From Hyphomicrobiales bacterium (GTDB taxonomy: Bacteria > Pseudomonadota > Alphaproteobacteria > Rhizobiales > Beijerinckiaceae): DNA of 64,000 nucleotides. Both the position numbers and the translations under genes were made by a program. The stretch spans positions 186,001 through 250,000 of the forward strand of contig UCLR01000003.1 in the NCBI GenBank assembly GCA_900473415.1, read 5' to 3'. This document shows, piece after piece, positions 1 through 9,363 of this stretch (its first letter is position 1; every line of letters begins with the position of its first letter). Below the pieces are notes generated by a model that saw only the letters and a program-made list of their open reading frames with translations, searched no databases and had not been told where the DNA came from.

Positions 1-914
1 GTCTCAGCGAGGCCTTGGGCGCGGATTTCATCGAGGAAGCCCGCAATCATCGGCCGGTTGGCTTCGAGCCCGCTGGCGTTCCAGCTTTCAGGCAGATCGC
101 GGCCGCAGCGGCCGAGTTCGTCGATGATCCAGGGCGTCGTGTCGGCGTATTTGCGGCGCTTCTCCAGCCAGAGCCGCTGGGACTCGTCGATCAAGTCGCT
201 CAGCGCCTGCGGCAGCCAGGGATGGCGCAAGGCGAAATCGGCCTTGATGCCAAGGATATGAATACCTGGCACGTAGCCGACCTCGCGGAAATAGGCGAGC
301 TCCGCGCCCGGCAGGTCCGTGAGGAGGTGGCGGAAGGCTGAATCCGGCGCGTAAAAGCCCGGCGGCATGAAGGGCGTGAAGATGGCGTCGAGCTCGCCGT
401 CAAGCAGCGCGTCGAGCATCGGCTTCTCGCCGGGCATGGCTTCGATCCGCCCGGGCCGTGCATAGGGCCCGAGCCGATCGGTGATCGGATGGACGGCGCT
501 GAGGCGCCCGGCATACCAGCGTGCATCCTCGATGCCGACGCCCGCCCGCGACAGAGCGGCGCGCGTCCAGGTGTTGCCGGAATCCTGCCAGCCGGTGACG
601 CCGATCCGGCAGCCCTTCAGCTCCGCCAGCCCCGTCAGCTTGCTGCTTCGGCTGGTGATGACGCAGCGATGGCGGAAGCCGCGCATGATGAAGTTCGGCA
701 CACCGAAGATGCCGGCCTCGCCACGGCTGCGCCCGGTCGTGTAGCGGCTGAACGAAACCTCGCAGGCGTCGTAGTCCGGATCGGTCGCCAGGTTTTCCGG
801 CAGGGTGCCGACGCGATCGACCTTCAGCGCGATCCGCTCGTCCGCGACATCGCCCAGCACGAGCGGCGTCACATAATCCCAATCGCGCAAGGCCAGCCGG
901 ACTTCGACCTTCAT
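1..914 (-). CDS. Pht5-like (4,5-dihydroxyphthalate decarboxylase-like) substrate-binding protein, 3' end cut by window
   Basis: The reading frame opens with ATG at 914-912 and stays open to the window edge, giving about 304 residues without a stop. The protein starts MKVEVRLALRDWDYVTPL and contains GIFGVPNFIMRGFRHR and GCRIGVTGWQDSGNTWTRA, a periplasmic-binding-protein type II fold related to NMT1/Pht5 proteins. Members are annotated either as 4,5-dihydroxyphthalate decarboxylase or as ABC substrate-binding proteins. No signal peptide is visible, which favours an enzyme or a cytoplasmic binder over a classical periplasmic receptor. It is divergent from the MocR regulator at 1009 across 94 nt, so that regulator probably controls it. 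The true C-terminus lies outside the window. Confidence 0.75.
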   Translation of the reverse strand, partial: MKVEVRLALRDWDYVTPLVLGDVADERIALKVDRVGTLPENLATDPDYDACEVSFSRYTTGRSRGEAGIFGVPNFIMRGFRHRCVITSRSSKLTGLAELKGCRIGVTGWQDSGNTWTRAALSRAGVGIEDARWYAGRLSAVHPITDRLGPYARPGRIEAMPGEKPMLDALLDGELDAIFTPFMPPGFYAPDSAFRHLLTDLPGAELAYFREVGYVPGIHILGIKADFALRHPWLPQALSDLIDESQRLWLEKRRKYADTTPWIIDELGRCGRDLPESWNASGLEANRPMIAGFLDEIRAQGLAE

Positions 915-991
915 CGACGCTCTCCGCATTGACAACTTCGCGGAGAATTGAATGTTCAGAAGCTGCGATCAATCATTATTATGTTATCGAA

Positions 992-1006
992 CAATATAGA
1001 GTATTG
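992..1006. promoter_or_regulatory. Inverted repeat in divergent promoter region
   Basis: CAATA and TATTG arms separated by 5 nt lie in the AT-rich 94-nt gap between the Pht5-like gene and the MocR gene, ending 2 nt before the GTG start of the latter. The position fits autoregulation by the MocR protein, but this is inferred from layout only. Confidence 0.35.
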
Positions 1007-1008
1007 CC

Positions 1009-2343
1009 GTGGTAGACAGGACAGACGACGCGGCCTGGTTCGCGAGCCAGCTCTCCGACATCAGCGCGCGCGGAATCACCAACCAGACCGCGATGCTGAT
1101 CCGCCGTGGCGTGCTGCCGGCCGGCGCGAAGTTGCCGACGGTACGCGATCTTGCTTACCGGCTCGGCATCAGTCCGGCGACCGTCTCGGAAGCCTGGAGC
1201 GAGCTGCGCCACCAGCGCATGATCGAAGGGCGCGGTCGTTCCGGGAGCTGGGTGACGGGCGATACGATCGGTCCTCGTCCAGCCCGCACCGGCACCTCGG
1301 GCTTGTTCGGCAGCGACGTGCTCGACCTGTCGCTCTCCGTGCCCGACACGGCCATGCTGCCGCCGCTGGACAAGGCGCTCCGGCATGCCGCTGCCGCCCA
1401 TAACCTGCACAGCTACGAACGCACGCCAATCCTCGACAGCCTGCGTCAGGCAGTCGAACTCCATTGGCCCTATGAGCCGGAGACCTTTCTCGCCACCAAT
1501 GGCGGCTACAATGCCTTCTACTCGGTCGTTCACGCCCTGATCATGCCGGGCGCGACCGTAGCGATCGAAAACCCGACGGCCATGCGCTTGCTCGACATCC
1601 TGGAGGACCGGGGCGTGCGCCCCCTTCCCGTCACCTGCGACGCCGAAGGCCCGCTGCCGGATGCGTTGGAGCAGGTACTGGCCCAAAAGCCCGCCGCCTT
1701 CGTCTATCAGCCGCGTACTCATTCGGTGACGGGCCGCCGCGTCAGCCCGGCGCGCCTTGATGAGCTGGCGGCCGTGCTGACGGGAAGCGACACGCTGATC
1801 ATCGAGGATGACGGCATCGGCGACGTCTCACCTCTGCCGCCGGTGAGTCTCGGCCGCCGGTTTCCGGACCGGGTCCTCCACATCCTGTCTTTCTCGAAGT
1901 CGCACGGCCCCGACCTACGCTTGGCCGTGCTTTCGGCCCCAGCGGCAATCCGGCGCCAGATTCAGTCCTATCGCAGCTTCAGCTCGGGCTGGACGAGCCG
2001 GCTGCTGCAGGAGATGACGGCCTGGCTGCTCACCGACGACGACACCCGGGCACGCCTCGCTGCGAACCGACGCCTCTATGCAGAACGACGTGCGGCGCTG
2101 GTAACGGCGCTCGCCGTGCGGGGCATCGCGATTCCACCCGGCGACGGGCTTTGCATTTGGGTCCCGGTCTCGTCCGAGCAATTCGCATTGGTCACGCTAG
2201 CAGCACGACGCATCGCGGTTCTCCCTGGCAGCAAATGCGCTGTGACACCCACCCGCCATATACGCGTCGGGACGGGCGTCCTTTCCGATCGCTATGACTA
2301 CGTCGCGGAATCGATCCGGCTTGCGGTCACCGGCGACGGCTGA
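1009..2343 (+). CDS. MocR-type transcriptional regulator (GntR HTH fused to aminotransferase fold)
   Basis: A 444-residue protein with an N-terminal winged helix of GntR type (about residues 15-85, with KLPTVRDLAYRLGISPATVSEAWSEL split over helix-turn-helix) joined to a fold-type I aminotransferase domain. The PLP-binding lysine is in SFSKSHGPDLRL, near residue 297. Such proteins sense PLP or an amino compound and usually regulate a neighbouring divergent gene, here the Pht5-like gene. The start is GTG with no clear ribosome binding site. The AT-rich upstream region and the reading frame support it. The ligand cannot be told from sequence. Confidence 0.88.
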   Translation: MVDRTDDAAWFASQLSDISARGITNQTAMLIRRGVLPAGAKLPTVRDLAYRLGISPATVSEAWSELRHQRMIEGRGRSGSWVTGDTIGPRPARTGTSGLFGSDVLDLSLSVPDTAMLPPLDKALRHAAAAHNLHSYERTPILDSLRQAVELHWPYEPETFLATNGGYNAFYSVVHALIMPGATVAIENPTAMRLLDILEDRGVRPLPVTCDAEGPLPDALEQVLAQKPAAFVYQPRTHSVTGRRVSPARLDELAAVLTGSDTLIIEDDGIGDVSPLPPVSLGRRFPDRVLHILSFSKSHGPDLRLAVLSAPAAIRRQIQSYRSFSSGWTSRLLQEMTAWLLTDDDTRARLAANRRLYAERRAALVTALAVRGIAIPPGDGLCIWVPVSSEQFALVTLAARRIAVLPGSKCAVTPTRHIRVGTGVLSDRYDYVAESIRLAVTGDG

Positions 2344-2368
2344 AGCCCGGCAGCCGAGCCGGCGCTTC
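2342..2368 (+). terminator. Candidate terminator after MocR gene
   Basis: GAAGCCCGGC and GCCGGCGCTTC form a GC-rich stem of about 10 bp with one bulged base and a 6-nt loop immediately at the stop codon of the regulator. No T-run follows. The gene on the other side is convergent (stop at 2472). Confidence 0.4.
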
Positions 2369-2471
2369 GATCGTGTTGTGAGCGCGCTCGGCGTCGGCTT
2401 TCGGGCAAGGCTCCAGCGTCCGCTATTGGCGCCCCTTGCGCGGTCGCACGACGGCTCGCTGCAGGGCCTCG

Positions 2472-3287
2472 CTACCGGTCCCTTTTGCCGACGAACTGGG
2501 AGATTCCCAGCAGCAGCGATGTCATCACGATCATGATCGTCGAGATCGCCGCAATGGTCGGATCGATCTGGTCGCGCAATGCCAGGAACATCATGCGGGT
2601 CAACGTCGCATTGTCGCCGCCGGAAACAAACAGCGCGATGACGACCTCGTCGAAGGAGGTCAGGAAGGACAGCACCGCCGAGGTGACGATGGCGAACCCG
2701 ATCTGCGGCGCCGTCACCTGCAGGAAGGCCTGCGCCCGTGTGGCGCCGAGGCTGCGGGCGACCCGCTCCTGGTCGAGGTCGAAGCTCTTCAAGGCGGAGC
2801 CGACGATCAGCATGACGATCGGAACGGCCAGCATCGTGTGTGCCAGCACGATGCCGAGAAACGAGTTCACCATCCTGAGCTGAACATAGGCATAGAACAG
2901 TGCGATACCGACAAGGATGACCGGCACGATCGTCGGGGTCAGCAGAGCCAGGATCGCAATCCCGGTGAAGCGCAGCCGCGACACATGCAGGCCGTAGGCC
3001 GCAAGCGTGCCGAGAGGCGTGGCCAGCAGCGCCGTGCAGAACCCCGCCTTGAACGAGGTCGCCGTCGCGGCCATCCAACTCGGCGACGCGAAATAGGCCT
3101 CGTACCAGCGCAGCGACCATTCACGCGGCGGGAACTCCAGATACTGTGACTGGGAGAACGACATCGGGATCACGATCAGCGTCGGCACGGAGAGAAAAGC
3201 CAGGACCAACGCGCCGAGCCCGTAGAGCCACAGCCGTGAGCGGTGGCTGATCTGCGTGTCGCTCGCCGGTCGATCGAGCCAGCTCAT
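2472..3287 (-). CDS. Polyamine-type ABC transporter permease (PotC/PotI-like)
   Basis: A 271-residue inner-membrane permease beginning MSWLDRPASDTQISHRS, with a first membrane helix near residues 17-40 and further hydrophobic segments to the end. The EAA-type loop around RVARSLGATRAQAFLQVTAPQI, near residues 185-205, is the ATPase docking site typical of the family. ATG at 3287 overlaps the stop of the upstream permease by 4 nt (ATGA), which fixes the start against a longer frame. It is the last gene of a four-gene transporter operon (binding protein, ATPase, permease, permease). Confidence 0.9.
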   Translation of the reverse strand: MSWLDRPASDTQISHRSRLWLYGLGALVLAFLSVPTLIVIPMSFSQSQYLEFPPREWSLRWYEAYFASPSWMAATATSFKAGFCTALLATPLGTLAAYGLHVSRLRFTGIAILALLTPTIVPVILVGIALFYAYVQLRMVNSFLGIVLAHTMLAVPIVMLIVGSALKSFDLDQERVARSLGATRAQAFLQVTAPQIGFAIVTSAVLSFLTSFDEVVIALFVSGGDNATLTRMMFLALRDQIDPTIAAISTIMIVMTSLLLGISQFVGKRDR

Positions 3288-4204
3288 GATCCTTGTCCCG
3301 CTCCGAACGGCCCGGCTCCGCGCGAAAGTCGCGCTGCCAGAACCAGCACCATCAGCGTGATCACCAGCAGCACGACACCGAGCGCACTCGCCGCGCCCCA
3401 GTTGAAAAACAGCTCGATGTCGTTGGCGATCCGGTTCGAGACCATCGTCACCTTGCCGCCGCCCAGCATGGCGGGGGTCACGTAGAAGCCGAGGCAGAGC
3501 ACGAAGACCAGCGAGGCACCGGCGGCGAGGCCCGGCAGCGACAGCGGAAAGAACACGGTCCAGAAGCCATGGACCGGCGTCGAGCCGAGGCTCGCGGCGG
3601 CGCGCAGCAGGTTGCCGTCGATCGCGCGCATCGTGCCGTAGAGCGGCAGCACCATGAAGGGCAGCATGATGTGGACCATGCCGATCAGCGTGCCACCGGC
3701 GTTGTGCACGAGTTGCAGCGGCTCGCTCCAGAGGCCGAGCTTGATGCCCCATGTGTTGATCAGCCCGCTGCGCTGGAGCAGCACGAGCCAGGCATAGGTG
3801 CGCACCAGAAGCGACGTCCAGAACGGCAGCAGCACCGCGATCATGCAGAGATTGGCGGCTCGCCGCGGCAGCTGCGACAGGAAATAGGCCAGCGGATAAC
3901 CGAGCAGGATGCAGATGAGCGTGGTCGCCAGGCTGATCTCGAAGGTGGTGATGAAGGTCCGGGCATAGGACGGCTCGGACAGCATGCGCCGATAGTGCTC
4001 GAGGCTGAAGGCGCCGCTGTCATCGAGGAAAGACAGGCCAAACAGCCAACCGACAGGAACGAGCAGGGTCACGGTGACGAGCAGGAGTGCGGGCGCCGCC
4101 AAGCCGGCAAGCCCCATGCGTTCGCGCCACTGGTCGCGCCGCAACGCCGCGGCGTGGAAGTCCCTGGCCGGGCCAGAGGGATCGTAGGCGTCCGCCGCGC
4201 TCAT
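3284..4204 (-). CDS. Polyamine-type ABC transporter permease (PotB/PotH-like)
   Basis: A 306-residue membrane protein with about six hydrophobic segments. The first is near residues 33-57 (LAGLAAPALLLVTVTLLVPVG). The conserved cytoplasmic loop RAAASLGSTPVHGFWTVFFPLS lies near residues 200-220. It forms the channel together with the permease at 2472-3287. Start and stop both overlap neighbouring genes by 4 nt, indicating translational coupling. The substrate is unknown: the family carries polyamines, but many members carry other amines, opines or sulfonates. Confidence 0.9.
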   Translation of the reverse strand: MSAADAYDPSGPARDFHAAALRRDQWRERMGLAGLAAPALLLVTVTLLVPVGWLFGLSFLDDSGAFSLEHYRRMLSEPSYARTFITTFEISLATTLICILLGYPLAYFLSQLPRRAANLCMIAVLLPFWTSLLVRTYAWLVLLQRSGLINTWGIKLGLWSEPLQLVHNAGGTLIGMVHIMLPFMVLPLYGTMRAIDGNLLRAAASLGSTPVHGFWTVFFPLSLPGLAAGASLVFVLCLGFYVTPAMLGGGKVTMVSNRIANDIELFFNWGAASALGVVLLVITLMVLVLAARLSRGAGPFGAGQGS

Positions 4205-5340
4205 AGTGCCCCGCGCGCTTCGTCGGGAAGCAGCACGGTATCGGCGACGGCGATCCCGATGCGGACCGGGGCACCGGGAGACGGCAGGGGCGCGCCGCCG
4301 CCGTTTGTCGTCAGTCGCAGCGAGACGGGGCTGCCATCGCCCAGGGCGGCCTGCAGCAGCAGCGTGTCACCCTGGTAGACCACGCCCGTTATGTGGCCGT
4401 CGAAGCAGTTCATCCCGTCTCCATCACCGGGTCCGAGCAGCCGCAAACGCTCCGGGCGCAGCACCATCGCATAGCGCCCCCGTTTCGTCGGCAGATCGCG
4501 GGCTCGGACGATCGCGCTGCCGGCACGGGCGACACCGTCCGCGATCTCGACGTCGAGAAAGGAGGATTCGCCGATGAACTCGGCAACGAAGCGGCTGCCG
4601 GGGTCGTCATAGATGGCGCGGGGCGTGTCGATGCGCGCAATGCGGCCCCGATCGAGAATCGCGATGCGGTCCGACATCGTCAGCGCTTCGCGCTGGTCGT
4701 GCGTGACGTAGACGGTGGTGGTTCCGAGGCGCTCATGAAGCTGACGCAGCTCGATCTGCATCCGCTCCCGCAATTGCTTGTCCAGCGCCGAAAGCGGCTC
4801 GTCCATCAGGATGATCCGCGGCTCGAAGACGATGGCGCGAGCCAAGGCGACGCGCTGGCGCTGCCCGCCGGAGAGCTGGTCGATGCGACGCCCGCCGAAG
4901 CCGCCGAGCTGGAACATATCGAGCGCCGCCTCGACGCGCCGGGCGATCTCGCCCGCCGGCATGCGCCGCAGCCGCAGCGGGAAGCCGATGTTGCGCGCGA
5001 CATCCATGTGGGGGAACAGCGCGTAGTTCTGGAAGACCATGCCGATCTCGCGCTTGTGCGGCGCGAGGCGGACAACCTCGCGCTCGCCAAAGCGGATGCT
5101 GCCCTTGTCGGGCCGCAGGAACCCCGCGATCGCCATCAGCAGCGTGGTCTTGCCGGACCCCGACGGACCGAGCAGGGTCAGGAACTCCCCGGGCCGGACA
5201 TCGAGGTCGATGTCATTCAGTACCGGAACGGCGCCGTAGGCCTTGCTCAGCTGCCGGATAGCGATGGGCAGCGCCGTCGCGGAGCCCCCTGATGCAACGG
5301 CCGCATCCTGCGGCCGTTGCTGATCGTCGGCCTGCCTCAT
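4201..5340 (-). CDS. Polyamine-type ABC transporter ATPase (PotA-like)
   Basis: A 379-residue ATPase. Walker A is GPSGSGKTT near residue 60, the signature is LSGGQRQRVALARA, Walker B is IILMDEPLSALD, and the H-loop is THDQ. A C-terminal TOBE domain follows from about residue 285 (MVLRPERLRLL). Length and architecture match PotA/PotG and other MOI-type importers. The start overlaps the stop of the binding-protein gene by 4 nt (ATGA at 5337-5340), and the stop overlaps the next permease by 4 nt. Confidence 0.93.
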   Translation of the reverse strand: MRQADDQQRPQDAAVASGGSATALPIAIRQLSKAYGAVPVLNDIDLDVRPGEFLTLLGPSGSGKTTLLMAIAGFLRPDKGSIRFGEREVVRLAPHKREIGMVFQNYALFPHMDVARNIGFPLRLRRMPAGEIARRVEAALDMFQLGGFGGRRIDQLSGGQRQRVALARAIVFEPRIILMDEPLSALDKQLRERMQIELRQLHERLGTTTVYVTHDQREALTMSDRIAILDRGRIARIDTPRAIYDDPGSRFVAEFIGESSFLDVEIADGVARAGSAIVRARDLPTKRGRYAMVLRPERLRLLGPGDGDGMNCFDGHITGVVYQGDTLLLQAALGDGSPVSLRLTTNGGGAPLPSPGAPVRIGIAVADTVLLPDEARGAL

Positions 5341-6392
5341 TCCGTCAGCATGTTCTGGTAGGCGGCCGAAGCCTGGGCTTCGAATTTGATGTACCAGTCG
5401 AGGTCGATCGTCAGCTGCTTGCCGGCGTTGTCCGGATGGGACGGCAAGCTCTTGGCATAGGCGGCGTCGATCGCGCCGCCGTCATAGGCCTTCTTGTTGG
5501 TCGGCCCGTAGGTGATGTATTTCGTGAACTCCGCCTGGTATTGCGGCTTGCTGATCTCGGCGAGGAACTTCATCGCCAGATCCTTGTTCGGCGCGCCCTT
5601 GGCGACCGCAAAGCAATCGTAGTCGAGCAGCGCCTGATTGAAGGTGTAGGCGACCTTGGCGCCGTCCTTGGCGGCGACGTCGAAGCGGCCGTTCCAGCCG
5701 GTGATCATGTCGACCTCGCCGTCCTTCATGAGCTGCGCATGCTGCGCGCCCGAGCTCCACCAGACGGCGATGTGCGGCTTCAGCTCGCGGATCTTCTTGA
5801 TCGCGCGCTCGATGCCGCCGGGCTGGGACAGGACCTCGTAGACCTTGTTCGGCGGAACGCCGTCCGCCATCAGCGCCGGCTCCAGCGCCCCGGCGACGCC
5901 CTTGCGATACGAACGCTTGCCCGGGAATTTCTTGACGTCCCAGAAATCGGCCCAGCTCTGGGGACCGTTCTGGCCATAGGTCTTGGTGTTCCAGGCCAGC
6001 ACGGTGGAGAAGACGTCACCGCCGACGCAATAGTCCTGCGCCGTGCCGGGCAGGAAGCTCGACGTGTCGATGACCTTGTAGTCGAGCTTCTCGAGGATGC
6101 CCTCGGCGCCCGCCCGCGCCGCGCTGCCGGAGCCGCTGGCGACAACATCCCAGGTCACGGCACCGGCCTTCACCTTCAGGCGCAGGTCGGCGATGCTGGT
6201 GTAGGTCTCCTCCTTGATCTTGATGCCCAGCGCCTTGGCGGCGGGCTGGAAGAGCGCCTTGCTCTGGCCCTCCTGGTAGGAGCCGCCGAAGGAAACGACG
6301 GTCAGTTCCTGGGCCAGGGCGGGCGCTGCGCTGAACAGGACGAGGGCAAGGGCAAAGGCCGTTCTCGTCGGCATCATCGGCTGGCGCGACAT
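5337..6392 (-). CDS. Polyamine/opine-type ABC transporter substrate-binding protein
   Basis: A 351-residue extracellular-binding protein (PotD/PotF class, SBP_bac family). It has an N-terminal signal peptide of about 27 residues (MPTRTAFALALVLFSAAPALA, cleavage before QELTVVSF). The mature part has the family pattern: VVSFGGSYQEGQSKALF, WDVVASGSG, and WWSSGAQHAQLMKDGEVDMITGWNGR. ATG at 6392 is preceded by GGGAGA about 9 nt upstream, which decides this start over a longer in-frame extension to 6737. First gene of the transporter operon. A 28-bp operator-like element shared with the second MocR promoter lies 100 nt upstream. Confidence 0.9.
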   Translation of the reverse strand: MSRQPMMPTRTAFALALVLFSAAPALAQELTVVSFGGSYQEGQSKALFQPAAKALGIKIKEETYTSIADLRLKVKAGAVTWDVVASGSGSAARAGAEGILEKLDYKVIDTSSFLPGTAQDYCVGGDVFSTVLAWNTKTYGQNGPQSWADFWDVKKFPGKRSYRKGVAGALEPALMADGVPPNKVYEVLSQPGGIERAIKKIRELKPHIAVWWSSGAQHAQLMKDGEVDMITGWNGRFDVAAKDGAKVAYTFNQALLDYDCFAVAKGAPNKDLAMKFLAEISKPQYQAEFTKYITYGPTNKKAYDGGAIDAAYAKSLPSHPDNAGKQLTIDLDWYIKFEAQASAAYQNMLTE

Positions 6393-6491
6393 GTTTCGGT
6401 TCTCCCGTTTGAACGTTGCGTTCCCTGACGATGTGAGCGCGGTTGGCCGGCCGCCGGCGTCCACGTTCCTCGACCTATGCAGAGTTTGACG

Positions 6492-6519
6492 GAATTGGTC
6501 TGGCCATAAGGTCCATTCT
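6492..6519 (-). promoter_or_regulatory. Operator-like element, copy 1 (shared with 10538-10565)
   Basis: A 28-nt sequence that begins GAATTGG and ends AAGGTCCATTCT matches the element at 10538-10565 at 23 of 28 positions. It contains two GGTC cores 13 nt apart in direct orientation. It lies 100 nt before the binding-protein gene of the ABC operon, so the operon promoter is probably here. Direct repeats are usual for MocR regulators; binding is inferred. Confidence 0.6.
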
Positions 6520-6547
6520 GAGAATTCGGGGCGACCATTCCATTGGG

Positions 6548-7846
6548 TCAGCGGGCCAGACGATCGCGCCAGCTGTAGTAGAGAACCGAGGGAGCGAGGA
6601 ACCACGGATTGCCGGTGTAGAAGGGCCGTGTCTGGAAGGGCAGGCCGTCGAAGGCGGTGCGGCCTTCCTCCATGCCCAGCACCTGCTGGCCGAGCCGCAT
6701 GCCGAGATAGCTCGCCATGCCGACACCGGAGCCGCAATAGCCCATCGCATAGTGCATCCCGTCATGGCGGCCGATATGCATCAGCTCGTCGAAGCTGTAG
6801 GCGACGAAGCCGCACCAGGAATGACTGATCTTCCGGGCCGCGAGCTCCGGGAATATGCCGCTCATGGCGGCATGGAGTTTCGGCCCGCTGCGGCGCGGGT
6901 CGGTCTCGCTCAGGGAGACCCGGCCGCCGAACAGGATGCGCCGCCGGTCCGGCGAGGCGCGATAATAGTAGACCACCTTGCGGGTATCACTGACGATGCG
7001 ATTGCGCGGGATCAGCCGATCGACCAGTTCCGGCTCCAGCTCTTCGGTCGCGATGACATAGCTGCCGATCGGGATGACACGCCGGCGCAGCCAGCCCGTC
7101 AGCGGGCCCGTATAGCCGTTGGTCGCGATGACGACGTCCCGCGCGCGGATCGTGCCACGCGGCGTCTGGACGAGGAAGTCCTGCCCGGTCCGCTCGATCC
7201 CGGTCGCGGGGCAATGGGGCACGATCTCGGCACCGTCCGCGAGGGCGCGCTGCATCAGCCCCTGATGGTACCGGGCCGGATCGATGGAGGCATGGCTCTC
7301 ATAGACCACGCCGCCATGGTAGAGATCGGAACCGATCTCGGTGCGCTGCTCGGCGCGAGGGACGACATGGCAGGCAACTTCGAGCCCCTTGGGCTGGGCG
7401 TCGACGCTGCGCGCCAGCTCCTCATATTTCCCCGGAGCGTGCGCGGCGTGGAAACGGCCGACGGCAGCGAAGCCGCAATCGATCTTCTCCTCGCGAACGA
7501 AATCGCCGACGAAACGCAGGGAGTTCCGGCCCTCCCGCAGGATGGCGAAGGCGCGCTTCTCGCCATGGCGTCGAGCCAGTTCGGTGAAGCCGGGCTTCAC
7601 GCTGGTGGAGATCTGCCCGCCGTTGCGGGTGCTGCAGCCGAAGCCGGCAGCCTCGGCATCCAGGACGACGGTATGGCGCCCGCCCCGAGCGGTCTGCAGG
7701 GCGGCATGCAGGCCGGTATAGCCGGAGCCGACGACCACGACATCAGCCTGCTTCGGCGGTTCCGACAGGGGCAGCGCGGGCCTTGGCACCGCGTCCCACC
7801 AATAGGGCGCGGCCTTGAAATCGCTGGCGAACAGCTCACTCGACAT
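6548..7846 (-). CDS. FAD-dependent amine oxidase-like protein (DAO family, PuuB-like)
   Basis: A 432-residue flavoprotein. The dinucleotide-binding motif is VVVGSGYTGLHAAL near residues 37-50, followed by GFGCSTRNGGQ, typical of the gamma-glutamylputrescine oxidase/DAO branch. The second FAD segment is DVVIATNGYTG, and the C-terminal part has GYCGSGVGMASYLG. The family oxidises amines or N-methylated amino acids to imines and then aldehydes. It lies between the ABC operon and an aldehyde dehydrogenase on the same strand, so oxidation of an imported amine to an acid is a likely joint role. The substrate is not determined by sequence. Confidence 0.85.
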   Translation of the reverse strand: MSSELFASDFKAAPYWWDAVPRPALPLSEPPKQADVVVVGSGYTGLHAALQTARGGRHTVVLDAEAAGFGCSTRNGGQISTSVKPGFTELARRHGEKRAFAILREGRNSLRFVGDFVREEKIDCGFAAVGRFHAAHAPGKYEELARSVDAQPKGLEVACHVVPRAEQRTEIGSDLYHGGVVYESHASIDPARYHQGLMQRALADGAEIVPHCPATGIERTGQDFLVQTPRGTIRARDVVIATNGYTGPLTGWLRRRVIPIGSYVIATEELEPELVDRLIPRNRIVSDTRKVVYYYRASPDRRRILFGGRVSLSETDPRRSGPKLHAAMSGIFPELAARKISHSWCGFVAYSFDELMHIGRHDGMHYAMGYCGSGVGMASYLGMRLGQQVLGMEEGRTAFDGLPFQTRPFYTGNPWFLAPSVLYYSWRDRLAR

Positions 7847-7869
7847 CGTCGCGTCTTCCCCCCGGCCGC

Positions 7870-9363
7870 TCAGATTCGCGCCACCACACTCTTGAGCTTG
7901 CAGTAACTACGCAAGCCCGCCATGCCCTTGGCACGACCGAAACCGGATTTCCGATTGCCGCCGAAGGGCATCGCGACGCCGCCGGCAAAGAACTCGTTGA
8001 TGTAGACTTGGCCGGCATCGACAGCCCGCGCGAATCGCCATGCCTTGGCGTGATCGCGCGTATAGATGCCGGCCACGAGCGCGAAGGAGGTCGCGTTCGC
8101 TGCGGTCACGGCCGCTTCGAAATCCGGTACGATCTGGACCGTCAGCACCGGACCGAATATCTCCTCCTGCACCAGCGGATCGTCCGCGCCACGGGCCAGA
8201 ACGATCGTCGGCCGGTAGAACCAGCCGCCTCCGCAGTCCTCGGGCGGCACGATGCCGCCTCCGGTCAGAATGCGGTTGCCGGCCGCGCGCGCCCGCTCGA
8301 CATGCGCCGCGACGCGAGACAACTGCGCGGGCGAATTGATCGGCCCGATGCCGGCTTCGCCCAGCCCATGTCCCGGGCGGAGCAACTCGGCACGCCCAAC
8401 CAGACGATCGAGCAGCCGCTCCGCGATCGTCTGCTCGACAATCAGGCGCGAGCCGGCCGAGCAGATCTGCCCGGCATTCTCGAAGATCGCCTCCAGCACC
8501 CCGTCCACTGCCGCGTCGAGATCGCAATCACCGAGCACCACGACCGGCGATTTGCCACCGAGCTCGAGGACGAGCCGCGTCACATGTTCGGCCGCGGCTC
8601 GCATGACCCGCTGTCCGGTCGCGACGGAACCGGTGAAGGTGATGTGATCGATGCCGGGATGGGCGACGAGGGCCGAGCCGGCCTCTGCTCCGGTGCCGGA
8701 GACGACGTTGAGGACACCTTCCGGCAAACCGGCCTCCTGCAGCAGTTCCGCCAGCATCAACGTGGTCAGGGGCGTCTGTTCGGCCGGCTTCACCACGAGC
8801 GTGCAACCAGCGGCGAGAGCGGGCGCGATGCCGCGCGCCGCTGTCGACAGCGGGTAATTCCAGGGCACGATCTGGGCGGCGACGCCGACCGGCTCCTCGA
8901 TCGTCAGCCCAATATGGTCGGAACCGAGCGGCATGCTGTCGCCGTACAGCTTGTCGGCGGCGCCGGCATAGTAGGCGAAGGCTCGTACGACGCCTGCCAC
9001 ATCGCCCTCCGCCTCCGAGAGCCGCTTGCCCGAGTCGAGGGTCTCGACCACTGCGAAGCGAGCCGAACGCTCGGCGATGAGCCGGCTCGCCCGCATCAGG
9101 ATCTCGCCGCGGGCGGCCGGATTCAGCCGGGACCACGGCCCCGATAGGGCGGCGCGCGCAGCCGCGACCGCACGGTCGATGTCTTCGGCGTTCCCGGCCG
9201 CCACGGTGGCGAAGGGCTTGCCGTTGCCGGGATCGAAGCTCTCCATCCGCCGTCCCGAGACGGCGTCGACGAAGCGGCCATTGATGAAATGCCCGCCCGG
9301 CAGGCCCGCAAGCGTTCCCGTCCGCATGGCCTCCTCGATGAGCTGCGCGCGCTCGGACGTCAC
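7870..9363 (-). CDS. NAD(P)-dependent aldehyde dehydrogenase (PuuC/betaine-aldehyde type)
   Basis: A 497-residue enzyme with the full ALDH core: PWNYP (Asn169), FTGSVATGQ near 243, the general base in LVLELGGKSP (Glu267), and the catalytic cysteine in ENAGQICSAGSR (Cys301). The NPFGGNRKSG-like C-terminal motif appears as MPFGGNRKSGFGR. The start is GTG at 9363, overlapping the stop of the upstream dehydratase gene by 4 nt (GTGA), so I prefer it to the longer frame that runs to 9822 inside that gene. Probably oxidises the aldehyde formed by the flavoprotein at 6548-7846. Confidence 0.92.
   Translation of the reverse strand: MTSERAQLIEEAMRTGTLAGLPGGHFINGRFVDAVSGRRMESFDPGNGKPFATVAAGNAEDIDRAVAAARAALSGPWSRLNPAARGEILMRASRLIAERSARFAVVETLDSGKRLSEAEGDVAGVVRAFAYYAGAADKLYGDSMPLGSDHIGLTIEEPVGVAAQIVPWNYPLSTAARGIAPALAAGCTLVVKPAEQTPLTTLMLAELLQEAGLPEGVLNVVSGTGAEAGSALVAHPGIDHITFTGSVATGQRVMRAAAEHVTRLVLELGGKSPVVVLGDCDLDAAVDGVLEAIFENAGQICSAGSRLIVEQTIAERLLDRLVGRAELLRPGHGLGEAGIGPINSPAQLSRVAAHVERARAAGNRILTGGGIVPPEDCGGGWFYRPTIVLARGADDPLVQEEIFGPVLTVQIVPDFEAAVTAANATSFALVAGIYTRDHAKAWRFARAVDAGQVYINEFFAGGVAMPFGGNRKSGFGRAKGMAGLRSYCKLKSVVARI

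Noticed and set aside
400..972. Minus-strand 190-codon frame near the left edge
   Set aside because: It is an alternate phase of the Pht5-like gene (1-914), whose translation shows coherent family motifs.
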